A stretch of DNA of 62,719 bases, taken from the NCBI GenBank assembly GCA_021814475.1, contig JAKAIE010000005.1:1-62719 (forward strand). Direction: 5' to 3'. Under the pieces are notes generated by a model. That model was not told the DNA's origin. It did not search any database and saw nothing but the letters and a program-made list of their open reading frames with translations. This DNA comes from Nitrospirota bacterium. Lineage in GTDB: Bacteria > Nitrospirota > Thermodesulfovibrionia > Thermodesulfovibrionales > UBA6898. The translations under genes and the position numbers were made by a program. Shown here in pieces: positions 33,445 through 43,400 of the stretch (position 1 is the first letter of the stretch; the number at the start of each line of letters is the position of its first letter).

Positions 33445-34398
33445 TTAAGAAGTCCTGTCGAGGTCCGCGCCCGACGCCACTTCCACGCGGTTCCTTCCGG
33501 ATTGTTTCGCGCGGTACAGGGCTATGTCGGCACACCTGATCATAAGGTCCTCGTTTCTGAGCCTTTCGTCCGGCATGCCCGCAATGCCGATACTGACAGT
33601 GATCGGCCTGTTGATATCCTGAAACGGGAAGGACGCGATCATATCACGCATGCGCTCGGCAACGACCTTCGCACTGGAACTGTCGGTGCTTGGCAGTATC
33701 ACCATGAACTCCTCGCCTCCGAAACGCGAGGCGGTGTCGATCTCCCTCACGCTCTTCAGGAGCAGCGCGGATACCTGTTTGAGGACTACATCGCCGGCAT
33801 TGTGGCCGTGGTCGTCGTTGATCCTCTTGAAATGATCGATATCGATCATGACGAGGGAAAACGGGGTCTTGTATCTCCTCGCCCTTTCGAACTCGCCGGC
33901 GAGGGTATCGTGGAATTTCCTGCGGTTATACAACCCGGTGAGGGCATCGGTGATCGCCATATAGTTCACCTTGTCGAGGAGTTCTTCCAGCTGCCTGTTC
34001 TTCATCCTCAACTCGTCCTGGAGGCCCTTGGTGCGGAGGGAGGCGTAGATCCGGGCGTTCAGTTCGAGTTCGTTATACGGTTTCGGCAGATAATCGTCAG
34101 CGCCAATCTGGAGCCCGGATATCTTGTCCGAAAGGTCCTTCTTGACCGTCAGCATGATCACGGGGATCCCTTTTGCGGAATCGTCGAGCTTCAGCCAGCG
34201 GCAGACCTCATAACCGTCGAGACCCGGAAGGATCAGGTCGAGGAGTATAATATCGGGCTTGGAGGACTTGACCACCTTGATGGCATTTATCCCGTCCTGT
34301 GCCCAGAAGACCTCGTATCCGGTCTTCTTCAGTATCTCTTCTGTCTCGCGAGCCTGTATGGGGTCGTCTTCAACTAGTAAAACCTTGGCCTTTGCCAA
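33445..34398 (-). CDS. Response regulator with GGDEF (diguanylate cyclase) output
   Basis: A 317-residue protein. An N-terminal receiver domain (VLLVEDDPIQ; phospho-Asp in DIILLDLILPG; lysine in YLPKPYN) is joined by a coiled coil to a GGDEF domain with the intact motif FGGEEFMVIL, predicted to make c-di-GMP. The start is taken as TTG 34398, which has GGGAGG upstream and leaves the usual short N-terminus; the longer frame is not supported. The next upstream gene on the strand is an unknown protein, then another GGDEF protein. A cognate kinase is not adjacent. Confidence 0.93.
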   Translation of the reverse strand: MAKAKVLLVEDDPIQARETEEILKKTGYEVFWAQDGINAIKVVKSSKPDIILLDLILPGLDGYEVCRWLKLDDSAKGIPVIMLTVKKDLSDKISGLQIGADDYLPKPYNELELNARIYASLRTKGLQDELRMKNRQLEELLDKVNYMAITDALTGLYNRRKFHDTLAGEFERARRYKTPFSLVMIDIDHFKRINDDHGHNAGDVVLKQVSALLLKSVREIDTASRFGGEEFMVILPSTDSSSAKVVAERMRDMIASFPFQDINRPITVSIGIAGMPDERLRNEDLMIRCADIALYRAKQSGRNRVEVASGADLDRTS

Positions 34399-34490
34399 AA
34401 AAGTACCTCCCGGAACGTCTTTAAAAATACCATGAACCGCATGTATATTCAAGCACTTTTCGTCATCCCGACCGGGATGTCTCAGCATCG

Positions 34491-35000
34491 TCAGAGGCTG
34501 CTGGCGACGATGCGCCCTGTGTCTTCGGACACAAGATGACAGTACACAAGCAGCAGCTTCCTGTCGACCGCAGCCTCGGCTCTGGACTTGGCGCGGTTGA
34601 CGAGCTTCCTGAGCGTCTCGAACCGCTTGCCGTAATAGAGCCAGGGAAACAGGTCGGCAATATCCGCTTTCTGAAAGGGAAGGAGCTCCTGCTCGCTTAT
34701 GCCGGTCTTTTTCAGCAACCCCAGGACATCATGCAGGAGCGGCCTTTTCGGTGTCCAGAGCGCCACCCTGAGCAGCGACTCCCAGCCCGCGGCGATATGG
34801 AGCTTCGTAGTGTCTTCCTCCACTGCGGAGAGGACCGAGGTGAGGATATCTCCGCAGGTCAGGCGATAGCATCCGCTGTTCAGCCTGAAGAGCTCCTGAT
34901 GGGCCATTACAGCAGCCTCGCCTTCACAGACGACGATTTCGAGCGACGGGTCAGAAGTCCGTATGCAGCCTGTCGTTTCCAATATATTACGATACCACAA
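34491..35000 (-). CDS. Unrecognised protein between two GGDEF genes
   Basis: A 169-residue protein I do not recognise. It has a mixed composition with cysteines at the N-terminal half (TTGCIRTSD, IVVCEGEA, SGCYRLTCGD), then a helical C-terminal half (LLKKTGISEQELLPFQKAD; RKLVNRAKSRAEAAVDRKLL). There is no signal peptide or membrane segment. The frame starts with TTG at 35000, without a good ribosome binding site; ATG at 34907 is an alternative. Its place between two diguanylate cyclase genes suggests a signalling accessory role, which is only a guess. Confidence 0.55.
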   Translation of the reverse strand: MWYRNILETTGCIRTSDPSLEIVVCEGEAAVMAHQELFRLNSGCYRLTCGDILTSVLSAVEEDTTKLHIAAGWESLLRVALWTPKRPLLHDVLGLLKKTGISEQELLPFQKADIADLFPWLYYGKRFETLRKLVNRAKSRAEAAVDRKLLLVYCHLVSEDTGRIVASSL

Positions 35001-35051
35001 AACAGGCAGGTCAGGGTGGACTGTCAGGCCGGTTAGGTATGAAGAATGAAG

Positions 35052-36215
35052 TTACGCCGCGCAGACCCTGTTTCTTCCCTGGGCCTTGGCGCGGTAAAGG
35101 GCCTTGTCCGCCCTTGAAAGCAGCCCCTCAAACCCGATGGAATCTACCATGAGGGAGGAGACGCCAAAACTGAGCGTCACCCTGATTTCAGTAGCACCGT
35201 CCCGGAACATCCGCTCCCCGAAAATCGACCGCAATTTTTCGGCGATCTGCATTGCCTGGTCCTTGCCGGTATTGACAAGCACCGCCGCAAATTCCTCGCC
35301 GCCGTACCGGGAGACCACATCGGTCTTTCTCAGGGCATTGCCGAGGATTTCGGCAACCCAGCAGAGGACAGCATCCCCGACGGGATGCCCATAGGTGTCG
35401 TTTACCTTCTTGAAATGGTCTATGTCGCAGATGATAAGGCTCAGTTTTTCATCGTACCGGCGGGCACGGTCCACTTCATCAAGGAGTCGTTCGTCGAAAT
35501 AGCGGCGGTTATGGAGGCCGGTCATGGAATCCCGTATCGCCACCTCGAGAGTCCTGCGGTAGAGCTTCGAATTGTTGATCGCCAGCCCGACCGAATGGGC
35601 AATGATCGCCAGGAGGGTAACCAGGTCGTCGGTGACAGGCTTATTGGACTGGGAGTTGTCGATAAGCATGACCCCCTCGGCCGACTGTACATTATGATCC
35701 GAGAAGATCGGGCAGGCCGCGCAGAGTTCCGCCTTATCCTCCACCCCGTATTCCGGACCCCGTCCGCACTTCGTTCCTGAGACGAGCCAGCAGCGTATCC
35801 ACTTTTTGCCATAGGCCGGGCAGTCGGTGGTCCCGCAATTTTTGAGTTCCCAGCAGGAAACCCGCTTCTTGCTCACAATAGGGATGAGGGCAAAGTTGGT
35901 CAGCTGCAGGGCTTCGACATAAGGGTCCCCGTCCGGGAGGGGGTTCCGGAGAGGAATCCCCGAGACAAGTGGGGCCATCAGGACCGAATTCTTCCCGATC
36001 GGGATCTCCATCTTCCTTATCACCTCGGGGTCGAACCCTCTTGAGAGTTTTCCCTGGAGGACCTCTTTTTTGTGCTTGACGAAGAACAGGGCGATGCGGT
36101 CAAAGGAAAACACCTGGCCTACCAGGTCTACGAATTTCTCTTCTATCTTGTCGATATCCAGATCCTCATAGATGCAGCCGAGCATCTCCAGGATCGTAAA
36201 GTCACTGCTTTCCAA
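35052..36215 (-). CDS. GAF-GGDEF diguanylate cyclase with inserted two-CW cysteine domain
   Basis: About 387 residues. A GAF-type sensor at the N-terminus (DKIEEKFVDLVGQVFSFDR) is interrupted near residue 125 by a cysteine-rich module: SCWELKNCGTTDCPAYGKK, then RCWLVSGTKCG and LCAACPIF, the two-CW pattern, probably a metal or redox site. A GGDEF domain with intact YGGEEFAAVL follows. The start is taken at TTG 36215 (GGAGG upstream); about 125 residues before it come from antisense of the ACT gene region. A clear sigma70 promoter lies 100 bases upstream. Confidence 0.9.
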   Translation of the reverse strand: MESSDFTILEMLGCIYEDLDIDKIEEKFVDLVGQVFSFDRIALFFVKHKKEVLQGKLSRGFDPEVIRKMEIPIGKNSVLMAPLVSGIPLRNPLPDGDPYVEALQLTNFALIPIVSKKRVSCWELKNCGTTDCPAYGKKWIRCWLVSGTKCGRGPEYGVEDKAELCAACPIFSDHNVQSAEGVMLIDNSQSNKPVTDDLVTLLAIIAHSVGLAINNSKLYRRTLEVAIRDSMTGLHNRRYFDERLLDEVDRARRYDEKLSLIICDIDHFKKVNDTYGHPVGDAVLCWVAEILGNALRKTDVVSRYGGEEFAAVLVNTGKDQAMQIAEKLRSIFGERMFRDGATEIRVTLSFGVSSLMVDSIGFEGLLSRADKALYRAKAQGRNRVCAA

Positions 36216-36312
36216 ATCAGTCCTCCATTCTTCTGCTCTCCCTCCCCTCCGGGATAACAGGAAGACCCGCGGCAGACACCTCCGGGCCGGTCTCTTTTTA
36301 AAGAACTGACTA

Positions 36313-36341
36313 TATAAACAACAGCGCTGCCCCTTTGTCAA
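36313..36341 (-). promoter_or_regulatory. Sigma70 promoter for the GAF-GGDEF gene
   Basis: On the minus strand TTGACA (36341-36336), a 17-base spacer and TTTATA (36318-36313). It would give a leader of roughly 90 bases before the TTG start at 36215. This supports the choice of the short protein. Confidence 0.65.
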
Positions 36342-36490
36342 GATGACCTCGTCACCCTTGTCCTTCACCCTCTTTCTGTAGTAGAGTAAAAAACGGTTTT
36401 TCACAGGGAAGCGGGACGATCGATCCGGTTCCCCTGCCGTCCCCGGATGGCGGGATCCCAATTCAGTGACAAAAGGAGACATGAGACGCC

Positions 36491-37009
36491 ATGGCCAACG
36501 CAGCAAAGAAGACGCCCGCAAAGGCGACAGCCGGGAAAGCCGGCGCAAGGGTGAAGGCAGGAGCAACCCACTCCGCAAGAAAACGCGCAAAGAAGACGTT
36601 TACAGCCAGGGCCGCGAAGGAGATCACAGCGACCTTTGTTGACGCGGCCGGCCTGACCGCAAGGGTGGCAGCAGCGCTCGCAGCCGCAAATGTAAACATC
36701 CTGGCAGGGACAGGCTACTCGGCCAGCGGCGCACGCCGCAAGGCCATATTCACCCTCATCGTGGACAATCTCGCAAGGGCCGAAAAGGCGCTCGAAAAGA
36801 TCGGCGCGGAGGATATCGAGGACTCGTCCGTCATCACGGTGGAGACACCGAACAAGGTAGGGGCACTCGAGAAGATATCGAAGATCATCGCGGAGGCCGG
36901 CATAAACATCTATTATTTTTACTCGACCACCAGTTCCGGGAAGACGGCCACCTGCGTCTTCAGGACCGCCGACGATAAAAAGGCGATCAGGGTCCTGAGC
37001 GAGGCATAA
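36491..37009 (+). CDS. ACT-domain protein with histone H1-like N-terminal tail
   Basis: A 172-residue protein in two parts. Residues 1-45 are Ala, Lys, Thr and Arg rich (MANAAKKTPAKATAGKAGA; HSARKRAKKTFTARAAK), like the tails of bacterial H1-like proteins. Residues 46-172 form two tandem ACT-like units (TATFVDAAGLTARVAAALAA; VITVETPNKVGALEKISKII). ACT domains usually bind amino acids. The basic tail suggests nucleic-acid binding. The gene stands alone, divergent from the GGDEF gene; AAAAGGAG lies 12 bases before the ATG, a rather long spacing. Confidence 0.82.
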   Translation: MANAAKKTPAKATAGKAGARVKAGATHSARKRAKKTFTARAAKEITATFVDAAGLTARVAAALAAANVNILAGTGYSASGARRKAIFTLIVDNLARAEKALEKIGAEDIEDSSVITVETPNKVGALEKISKIIAEAGINIYYFYSTTSSGKTATCVFRTADDKKAIRVLSEA

Positions 37010-37057
37010 TCCGCGCACAGGGTTTGCGGGTCTCCCAGCGGCCCGCAGCCCGGCGCA

Positions 37058-38857
37058 TCACCCGTCCGGGCTGTCCAGCAACTCCCGTACGGCTCTTGAA
37101 AGGGCCTCCGGCCTCAGCGGTTTCGAAATGAAATGAAGCTTCTCATCGCGCAGCCCTTTCTGTTCGAGCACGTCCGCGGCATACCCCGACATAAAGAGTA
37201 TCCTGACAGAAGGGTCGATCTCCTTCAATGCCCGATGCACGTCCCTGCCTGTCATTTCCGGCATGATCAGGTCGGTTAGCACGAGATGCGGGCGCTCCCG
37301 GTTTTCCCGGAAGAGCCTGACAGCCTCCATGCCGCCAACCGCCTCGATGACTCTGTATCCCCGTTCCTCAAGCAGCCTCTTCGTGACCAGCCTCACCGCC
37401 TCGTCGTCCTCGACGAGCAGGATCGTTTCTGTCCCATGCGGGACAACGGTCTCGGCGCGGGGTTCTTTATCGCCCGCCCACGACTCCGCCAGAGGCAGAT
37501 AGATCCTGAAGGTCGAGCCGGAACCAGGTTCGCTCCAGACATTGATAAAACCTTCATGTTGTTTGATCGTCCCGTAGACCATCGCCAGGCCGAGTCCAGT
37601 CCCCTTGCCGACCTCCTTTGTCGTGAAGAAGGGTTCGAAGATATGCTCCATCGTCGCCCTGTCCATCCCCGTGCCCGTATCCGTGACAGAGACGAGCGCA
37701 TACCTTCCGGGACTGCCATATTGGTGCATCCGGATAAATCCGTCGTCGATCCGGACCTCCTCTGTCGTGATCGTCAGGGTACCTCCCGCGGGCATGGCGT
37801 CCCGCGCGTTCGTGGCGAGGTTGATAAGGGCCTGCTCTATCTGGCCCTTATCCGACCTGACGACCAGGTCCTGGTCCGAGGTCCTGACCTCGATCCCTAT
37901 GTCTTCCCCGATAATCCTCTCCAGCATCTTTTTCAGCCCGGAGACGATTTCATTGAGATCAACCGGCATGAGCTCGATAACCTGCTTCCGGCTGAAGGCC
38001 AGAAGGCTGCGCGTGAGATTCGCCGCCCTGTCGGACGCAGCCAGTATCTGATCGGCATATCCGCGGAGGGTGCCGTCCTCAGGCAGCTTCATCGCCAGAA
38101 GGTTGCCATACCCGATGATCGCAGTCAGGATATTGTTGAAGTCATGCGCCACGCCACCGGCAAGATGCCCGACCGCCTCCATCTTCTGCGCCTGCCGGAA
38201 CTGCGTTTCGAGTCTGCGGTTTTCCTCCTCGGCATGGATACGGCCGGTGATGTCCCTGAATGTCACGACGCCCCCCGACAGAACAGCGTTGTCATACATC
38301 GGCGTGATCGTATATTCGGTCATGAAGCTGCTGCCGTCCTTTCGCCAGAAGGTGTCGCGGTTGACGGTCCTGGCTATGCCGCTCTTCAGAAGGTCATGGG
38401 TACCGCACTCTTCCTCAGGGTACGCAGAGGCGTCCGCCCTGGAGTGGTGCCAGGTCAGGTGGCTGGACCTGCCGATCAACTCCTCTTTCTCCCAGCCGAG
38501 CATCCGGGCGCCTGCGGAGTTCATGAAGGTAACCCTCCCTTCGTTGTCCAGACCGTATATGCCCTCACCCGCCGAATCCAGGATCAGCTCTATCCGCCGG
38601 GACAGCTCCCTGAGGTCCTCCTCCATGCCGCGGGATTTCTGCATATATCTGGAGATGAGCAGGTACAGAAGCAGGCCGGTCACAATAATGAAGAGAAAGC
38701 CCTTGATCACCGCGATACGGACAAAATACTCGGGGTCCCTGACTAAAAAACCGAGGGCGTGGTCCGAAAGGTAGATCCACAGGGCGGCAAAGACAGCATA
38801 GATGCCGACGATGCGGGCGGCGGCGAAGCGACCTGCGCGGCTCAGTACAGTCCCCAT
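37058..38857 (-). CDS. Membrane hybrid sensor histidine kinase with receiver domain
   Basis: A 599-residue kinase. Two membrane segments (about 11-32 and 48-70) leave only a short external loop. A PAS domain (residues 85-205, EGIYGLDNEGRVTFMNSAGA) is followed by a HisKA domain with H238 in AGGVAHDFNNI, the HATPase domain (GTGLGLAMVYGTIKQH) and a C-terminal receiver with the phospho-acceptor in LVLTDLIMPEM. Last gene of the galT-glgA signalling operon, 37 bases after the RNA methyltransferase gene. The signal is not known. Confidence 0.94.
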   Translation of the reverse strand: MGTVLSRAGRFAAARIVGIYAVFAALWIYLSDHALGFLVRDPEYFVRIAVIKGFLFIIVTGLLLYLLISRYMQKSRGMEEDLRELSRRIELILDSAGEGIYGLDNEGRVTFMNSAGARMLGWEKEELIGRSSHLTWHHSRADASAYPEEECGTHDLLKSGIARTVNRDTFWRKDGSSFMTEYTITPMYDNAVLSGGVVTFRDITGRIHAEEENRRLETQFRQAQKMEAVGHLAGGVAHDFNNILTAIIGYGNLLAMKLPEDGTLRGYADQILAASDRAANLTRSLLAFSRKQVIELMPVDLNEIVSGLKKMLERIIGEDIGIEVRTSDQDLVVRSDKGQIEQALINLATNARDAMPAGGTLTITTEEVRIDDGFIRMHQYGSPGRYALVSVTDTGTGMDRATMEHIFEPFFTTKEVGKGTGLGLAMVYGTIKQHEGFINVWSEPGSGSTFRIYLPLAESWAGDKEPRAETVVPHGTETILLVEDDEAVRLVTKRLLEERGYRVIEAVGGMEAVRLFRENRERPHLVLTDLIMPEMTGRDVHRALKEIDPSVRILFMSGYAADVLEQKGLRDEKLHFISKPLRPEALSRAVRELLDSPDG

Positions 38858-38894
38858 GAATCCTCATTCCCCGGCATGCAGATGCCTTTCCGTA

Positions 38895-40097
38895 CTACCG
38901 AAGCCGCAGGAACGAGATCGATTCTATATGAAAGGTGTTCGGGAAAAAATCGATCTGCCTGACGGACATGATATCGTATTTCTCCTTCAGTTTTTTCAGG
39001 TCCCGCGAGAGGGTCGCGGGGTTGCAGGAAATATAGACGATAGTCTCGGGGGGCATCTCAAGGATCTTCTTCACCACCTCGGTCGTGAGACCGGGCCGCG
39101 GAGGGTCCACGATGAGGACGTCGTATTTTCTGCCGATCTTGTACTTCTCCGCAGATGACCTTACGATCCTGCAATGCTTAAGGCCGTTTTCCCTGATATT
39201 CCTGAGGCCGTCGTCGACCGCATGGGGGTTCTCCTCCACCGCAACCACCTCTGTCGCCTGTCCAGCCAGCGGCAGGGCGAAGTTGCCGGCTCCGGCGTAA
39301 AGGTCGAGGACCCGTTTGCCCCCCAGCGGCGAAAGCTCTTCGACGATCAGTTCCGCAACCCGCCTGTTGAGGTCCCAGTGGGCCTGAAAAAAGGTCCACG
39401 GCGAGACAGCGTAGGCGAGCCCGTTGAGATCGAAACGCGTGGCGTCCGCTCCGGCGACCACGGCCCCCTCAAAGGCGACCCCGGCGCATCCGGCGGCCAG
39501 ATAGTCTTCGAACGGACTGCCCCGGTATTCCTTTCCGCGCAGCAGTGCGAGCGGCCTGTCTCCCGAGGAGATATGGATCTCGCTCAGCCCGGTCGTGTTA
39601 ATGTTCTTCCTGATCCCCGCCAGCACCTCATTGATGCCCGCGTCCATAAGCGGGCAGGACTCGAACGTAACGACGTCCCGCGACGCCTCTCTGAAAAACC
39701 CTATCTCCCCGGTCTTGCCGACCTTGAACTGCGCCCGCCGCCGGTAATGCCACTGGTCTCCGCAAAGGGCCGGCCCCGGCGCTGTCTGGATGCCCCCGAT
39801 CCTTGTCAGTGAATCCAGCAGGATCTCGTCCTTCATCGAGACCTGCCTCGCATAGGAAACGAACTGCAGGTGACACCCGCCGCAGATGCCGAAGACAGGG
39901 CATGGGGGCTCGACCCTGTCGTCCGAGGGTTCGAGCACCTTCACGACACGGGCGGTCGCGTAGTCCTTCTTCTTCTCCGTGATCTCGGCCTCGACCACCT
40001 CGCCGGGGATCGCCCCCCTGATGAGGATCACCTTCTCGTCGCGGGCGATCGAATAGCCTCCGTAGGCCGGGGACAGCGACATCAGAACCATGCTCAT
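38895..40097 (-). CDS. RlmD/TrmA-family RNA uracil-5-methyltransferase
   Basis: A 400-residue enzyme that methylates uracil-5 in rRNA or tRNA. The N-terminal TRAM-like region is followed by an iron-sulfur site CPVFGICGGCHLQF plus a later cysteine in FESCPLMD. The SAM motif is VLDLYAGAGNFALPLA, and the catalytic cysteine is in VYISCNPATLSRDL. The start ATG 40097 overlaps the preceding response regulator stop by one base (TGATG). Which RNA it modifies is not clear from sequence. It lies inside a signal-transduction operon. Confidence 0.9.
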   Translation of the reverse strand: MSMVLMSLSPAYGGYSIARDEKVILIRGAIPGEVVEAEITEKKKDYATARVVKVLEPSDDRVEPPCPVFGICGGCHLQFVSYARQVSMKDEILLDSLTRIGGIQTAPGPALCGDQWHYRRRAQFKVGKTGEIGFFREASRDVVTFESCPLMDAGINEVLAGIRKNINTTGLSEIHISSGDRPLALLRGKEYRGSPFEDYLAAGCAGVAFEGAVVAGADATRFDLNGLAYAVSPWTFFQAHWDLNRRVAELIVEELSPLGGKRVLDLYAGAGNFALPLAGQATEVVAVEENPHAVDDGLRNIRENGLKHCRIVRSSAEKYKIGRKYDVLIVDPPRPGLTTEVVKKILEMPPETIVYISCNPATLSRDLKKLKEKYDIMSVRQIDFFPNTFHIESISFLRLR

Positions 40098-40447
40098 CAG
40101 CCCTGCCCGACCAGCCTCTTGATCGTCGCCTTGAATTCGGCCAGATCGGAAGACTTGACGATGTACGCCTCCGACGCCCACACGGAAAAATCGTCCCGGT
40201 AATCATAGGCGGTCGACATGATGATCGGCAGCCTCGGCCGCTTCTCCTTCATCTGCCTGAGGAGCTTGATCCCGTCGACGTCAGGCAGCTGGATGTCGAG
40301 GGTCACGAGGTCCGGCTTCTCATTTTCGAACCGCTCGATCGCCTCCACGCCGTTGGAGGCGGTCACCACCTCGTACCCGTCCTCTTCGAGCTCCTCCTTG
40401 TACAACCTCAATATGCTAAGGTCGTCGTCCACCACTAGAATCTTCAT
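40097..40447 (-). CDS. Single-domain (CheY-like) response regulator
   Basis: A 116-residue receiver domain: acidic pocket in KILVVDDDLSILRLY, phospho-acceptor in DLVTLDIQLPDVDG, Thr/Ser in LPIIMSTAYDYR and lysine in YIVKSSD. There is no output domain, so it works by protein contact or as a phosphorelay step. Its ATG overlaps the stop of the upstream large kinase (ATGA), so the kinase is the likely partner. Confidence 0.94.
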   Translation of the reverse strand: MKILVVDDDLSILRLYKEELEEDGYEVVTASNGVEAIERFENEKPDLVTLDIQLPDVDGIKLLRQMKEKRPRLPIIMSTAYDYRDDFSVWASEAYIVKSSDLAEFKATIKRLVGQG

Positions 40448-43400
40448 TGTTCATCCTCCTTCATGGGTATAAGCACTTTGAATACACTCCCCTTCCCGAC
40501 CTCGCTCTCGACCTCGATCGTGCCGTTATGCTCCTGGATGATCCTGTGCGTGATCGCCAGGCCGAGTCCTGTCCCGGAGGCCTTGGTCGTAAAAAACGGG
40601 TTAAAGATCGAACCGAGGTCTTCCTCTCCGATTCCCTTGCCCGTGTCCCTCACCTCCAGCACCGCGTAAGCGTCCCGGACATAGGTCCGTATGTGAATCT
40701 CGCCGGACCCGGGCAGGGACTGGATAGCGTTCGTCACGATATTCATGATCGCCTCTTTCACCCGGTGCGGATCGACGAAGACCTCGACCCCTTCGGTATA
40801 CTCCCTGGCAATCCTTATCCCGCGGTCCTCCGTATCGGACCCCATGACCATTATGATATCATCTATGATCGCGTTTAGGGATACCTTCTCTTTGGAGAGC
40901 CGCACCTCCTTTACAAAGCCGAGTATCTCCCTGAGTATGTGTTCGAGCCGGGAGACCTCCTTCACGATGATCCCGGCATACTCCTTCAGGTTCCCGTCGA
41001 GCTTCTTCTCAAGCCGCTTGGCAAAACCGCCGACCGAGACGAGCGGGTTCCGTATCTCGTGTGCGACCTTGGCCGCCACCTCGCCCAGGGCGGCCATCTT
41101 CTGCGACATGATCAGCTTCTGCTGGAGGTTCTTCATCTCCGTGACATCCCTGACCACATGGACCGACCCGATGAACTCGTTGTTCAGGTCGAAGATCGGT
41201 GAACTCGACGTCAGGAACGTCCCGCCGAGATGGGGGTCCTCAAGCTCTTCGATATACGCCTTTTTCGTCGTAACCGTCTTGTGATGGGGACATTTTTTGT
41301 ACGGCTCGTTCGTCCCGTGAAAGATCTCGTAACATTTCCTGCCGATGATCTGGGAGGCGGGGAGCCCGATCTTGTCGGTGACCGCCTTGTTGACGCTCTT
41401 GATCACATAGTCGTTGCTGTTGAAGTAGACCATGTCCGACATCGACTCGAAGATGTTCTCCAGCTGCTGTTCAGTCATCTTCACCTGTTCGAAAAGGCGG
41501 GCGTTTTCGATGGCCGACGCTATATGGTTCGAGAAGCTAGCCAGAAACTTCATGTCCTCGTCCGTGATCTCCTTGCGGTTGAAATAGTTGTCGACCCAGA
41601 TGATCCCGATCACCTTGTCCCGCGAGACGAGCGGCACGATCGCGTAGGCCTGCGTCCCGAGCTGCTGGATGAGTATCGTATCCGAAAGCGGCTCTTCCCT
41701 GACGTCCTTCACGTTATAGTACTGCTTTTCCCTGACTGACCTCGTCAGGATGGTATCCTCGTCGAGCGGGATCTCGATCCCCATCGTCAGCCTGTCGAGG
41801 AACGAATTCTTTTCCAGCGGCTTGGCCATGACATCCTGCATGATCTCTTCCATAGTCTTGCGCTGATACGCCAGCTCGTCCCAGATCCTCCAGGCCTCCT
41901 CGGGACTGGCCGGGCCCACACCCATCGCCCCCTTCAGCACGTTCCTCGATTCGTCGACGAGCAGGAGAATCGCCCGGTTGAAGCCCATGCCGTCGCTCAT
42001 CGTCACCGCCACCAGGACCATCCTGAGGAGCTTGTCGAGTTCGAGCGTGCCGCGCATCGCGGAGCTTATGAAAAAGAGTCTCGCCAGTTCCTGGCTGCGG
42101 CGTATCAGCTCTTTTTCGACCAGCTTTTTCTCGGAGATATCCCGGGAGATACCGCTGATCCCGATGACCGTGCCGGCCGCGTCCTTGATCGGCGAAAGCG
42201 TAAGGCTAACCTCGATGATCGTCCCGTCCTTCTTTCTCCTGAGCGTCTCAAGGTCCTTTACGACCTCGCCCTTCCTGATCTTCTCGATGTTTTCGAGCTC
42301 ACGGTTGACCAGGAACTCGGGCACGAAAGGCATAAAGGTCCCCGATGCCTCGGCCTCGGTGAAGCCGAATATCTTCTCCGCGCTCCGGTTCCATGAGGTG
42401 ATCTTGCCCTCGAGATCCGTCGTCACGATCGCATCGGCCGAGTTTTCGATAATGCCCTCGAGGTACTCCTTCGTCTGGATCACCTCCCGGTAGAGGCTGA
42501 GGGTCTCTTCCTGGTAGAGGACCCTCTCCGTGATGTCCTGGATGAAGACTACACATTCGGACACCTCGCCCGCGGCGTCCTTCACCGGGTAGGACGACAG
42601 CTCCGCGTAGTTCATTCCCCTGGACTGCATGATGGTGTTAATCTCTCCGGTCTCGAAGGTCGGCTTCGCAGCGCAATGTGGACAGATCCCGATCTTTTCG
42701 TGGAAGACATCGACGCTGTTCCGGCCGATCAGTTCCGCCCCGGACATGCCGGTCCAGTCCTCCACATACCTGTTCGCCGATATGATGGTATAGTCCTTTG
42801 CCAGGGAGATGATCCCTCCCTGGACACTGTCAAAGAGGATATCCAGCCGCTTCTTCTCTTCGCTCGCCATCCGCTCGCGGTGGACCTCCGTCTCATAGAG
42901 CGTCGACTTGTCGATCGCGATCGACGCGATCCCGGCAAAGCCCTCGGCCGTATTCAGATCGTCGGTATCGAACGGCACCGGCTGCCCGGCAGCGTCAATC
43001 TTGTCGTACAACCCGAGCGTTCCTATAACCGTATCCCCGAGCTTCAGCGGGACACAGACGACCGTCCGGACGTCGAGTTTCGGCACCCGCATATCATCCG
43101 GCATCCTGAGCACATCCTCGACCAGGAGGGATACCCCTTTCTTCGCGACCCAGCCTGCTATCCCGTCGCCGAGCGGCAGTTCCATCTCGTCCTCGACCCC
43201 TCGCGGAAGGCCGTAGCTCGACTTTATCCTGAGCCGGTTCCCCTCGACAAGGCGTATGATACAGCCCCGGGCGGACAGCATCCCGGAAATCCCTTCTGCG
43301 GTCCGCCTGAGGATCTCGGCAAGATCGAGGACCGAGGTGACCGCCCTAGTGAGTTCATATAGCACAGTCAGTTTCTGAAGCTGCTGCCTCGTGGCATTGT

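Noticed and set aside
36481-36642. 53-codon Arg/Lys-rich ORF overlapping the ACT gene start in another frame
   Set aside because: Its start is only two bases after AAAAGGAG, and the basic composition is a shadow of the Lys/Ala-rich tail; the ACT frame has the domain evidence.
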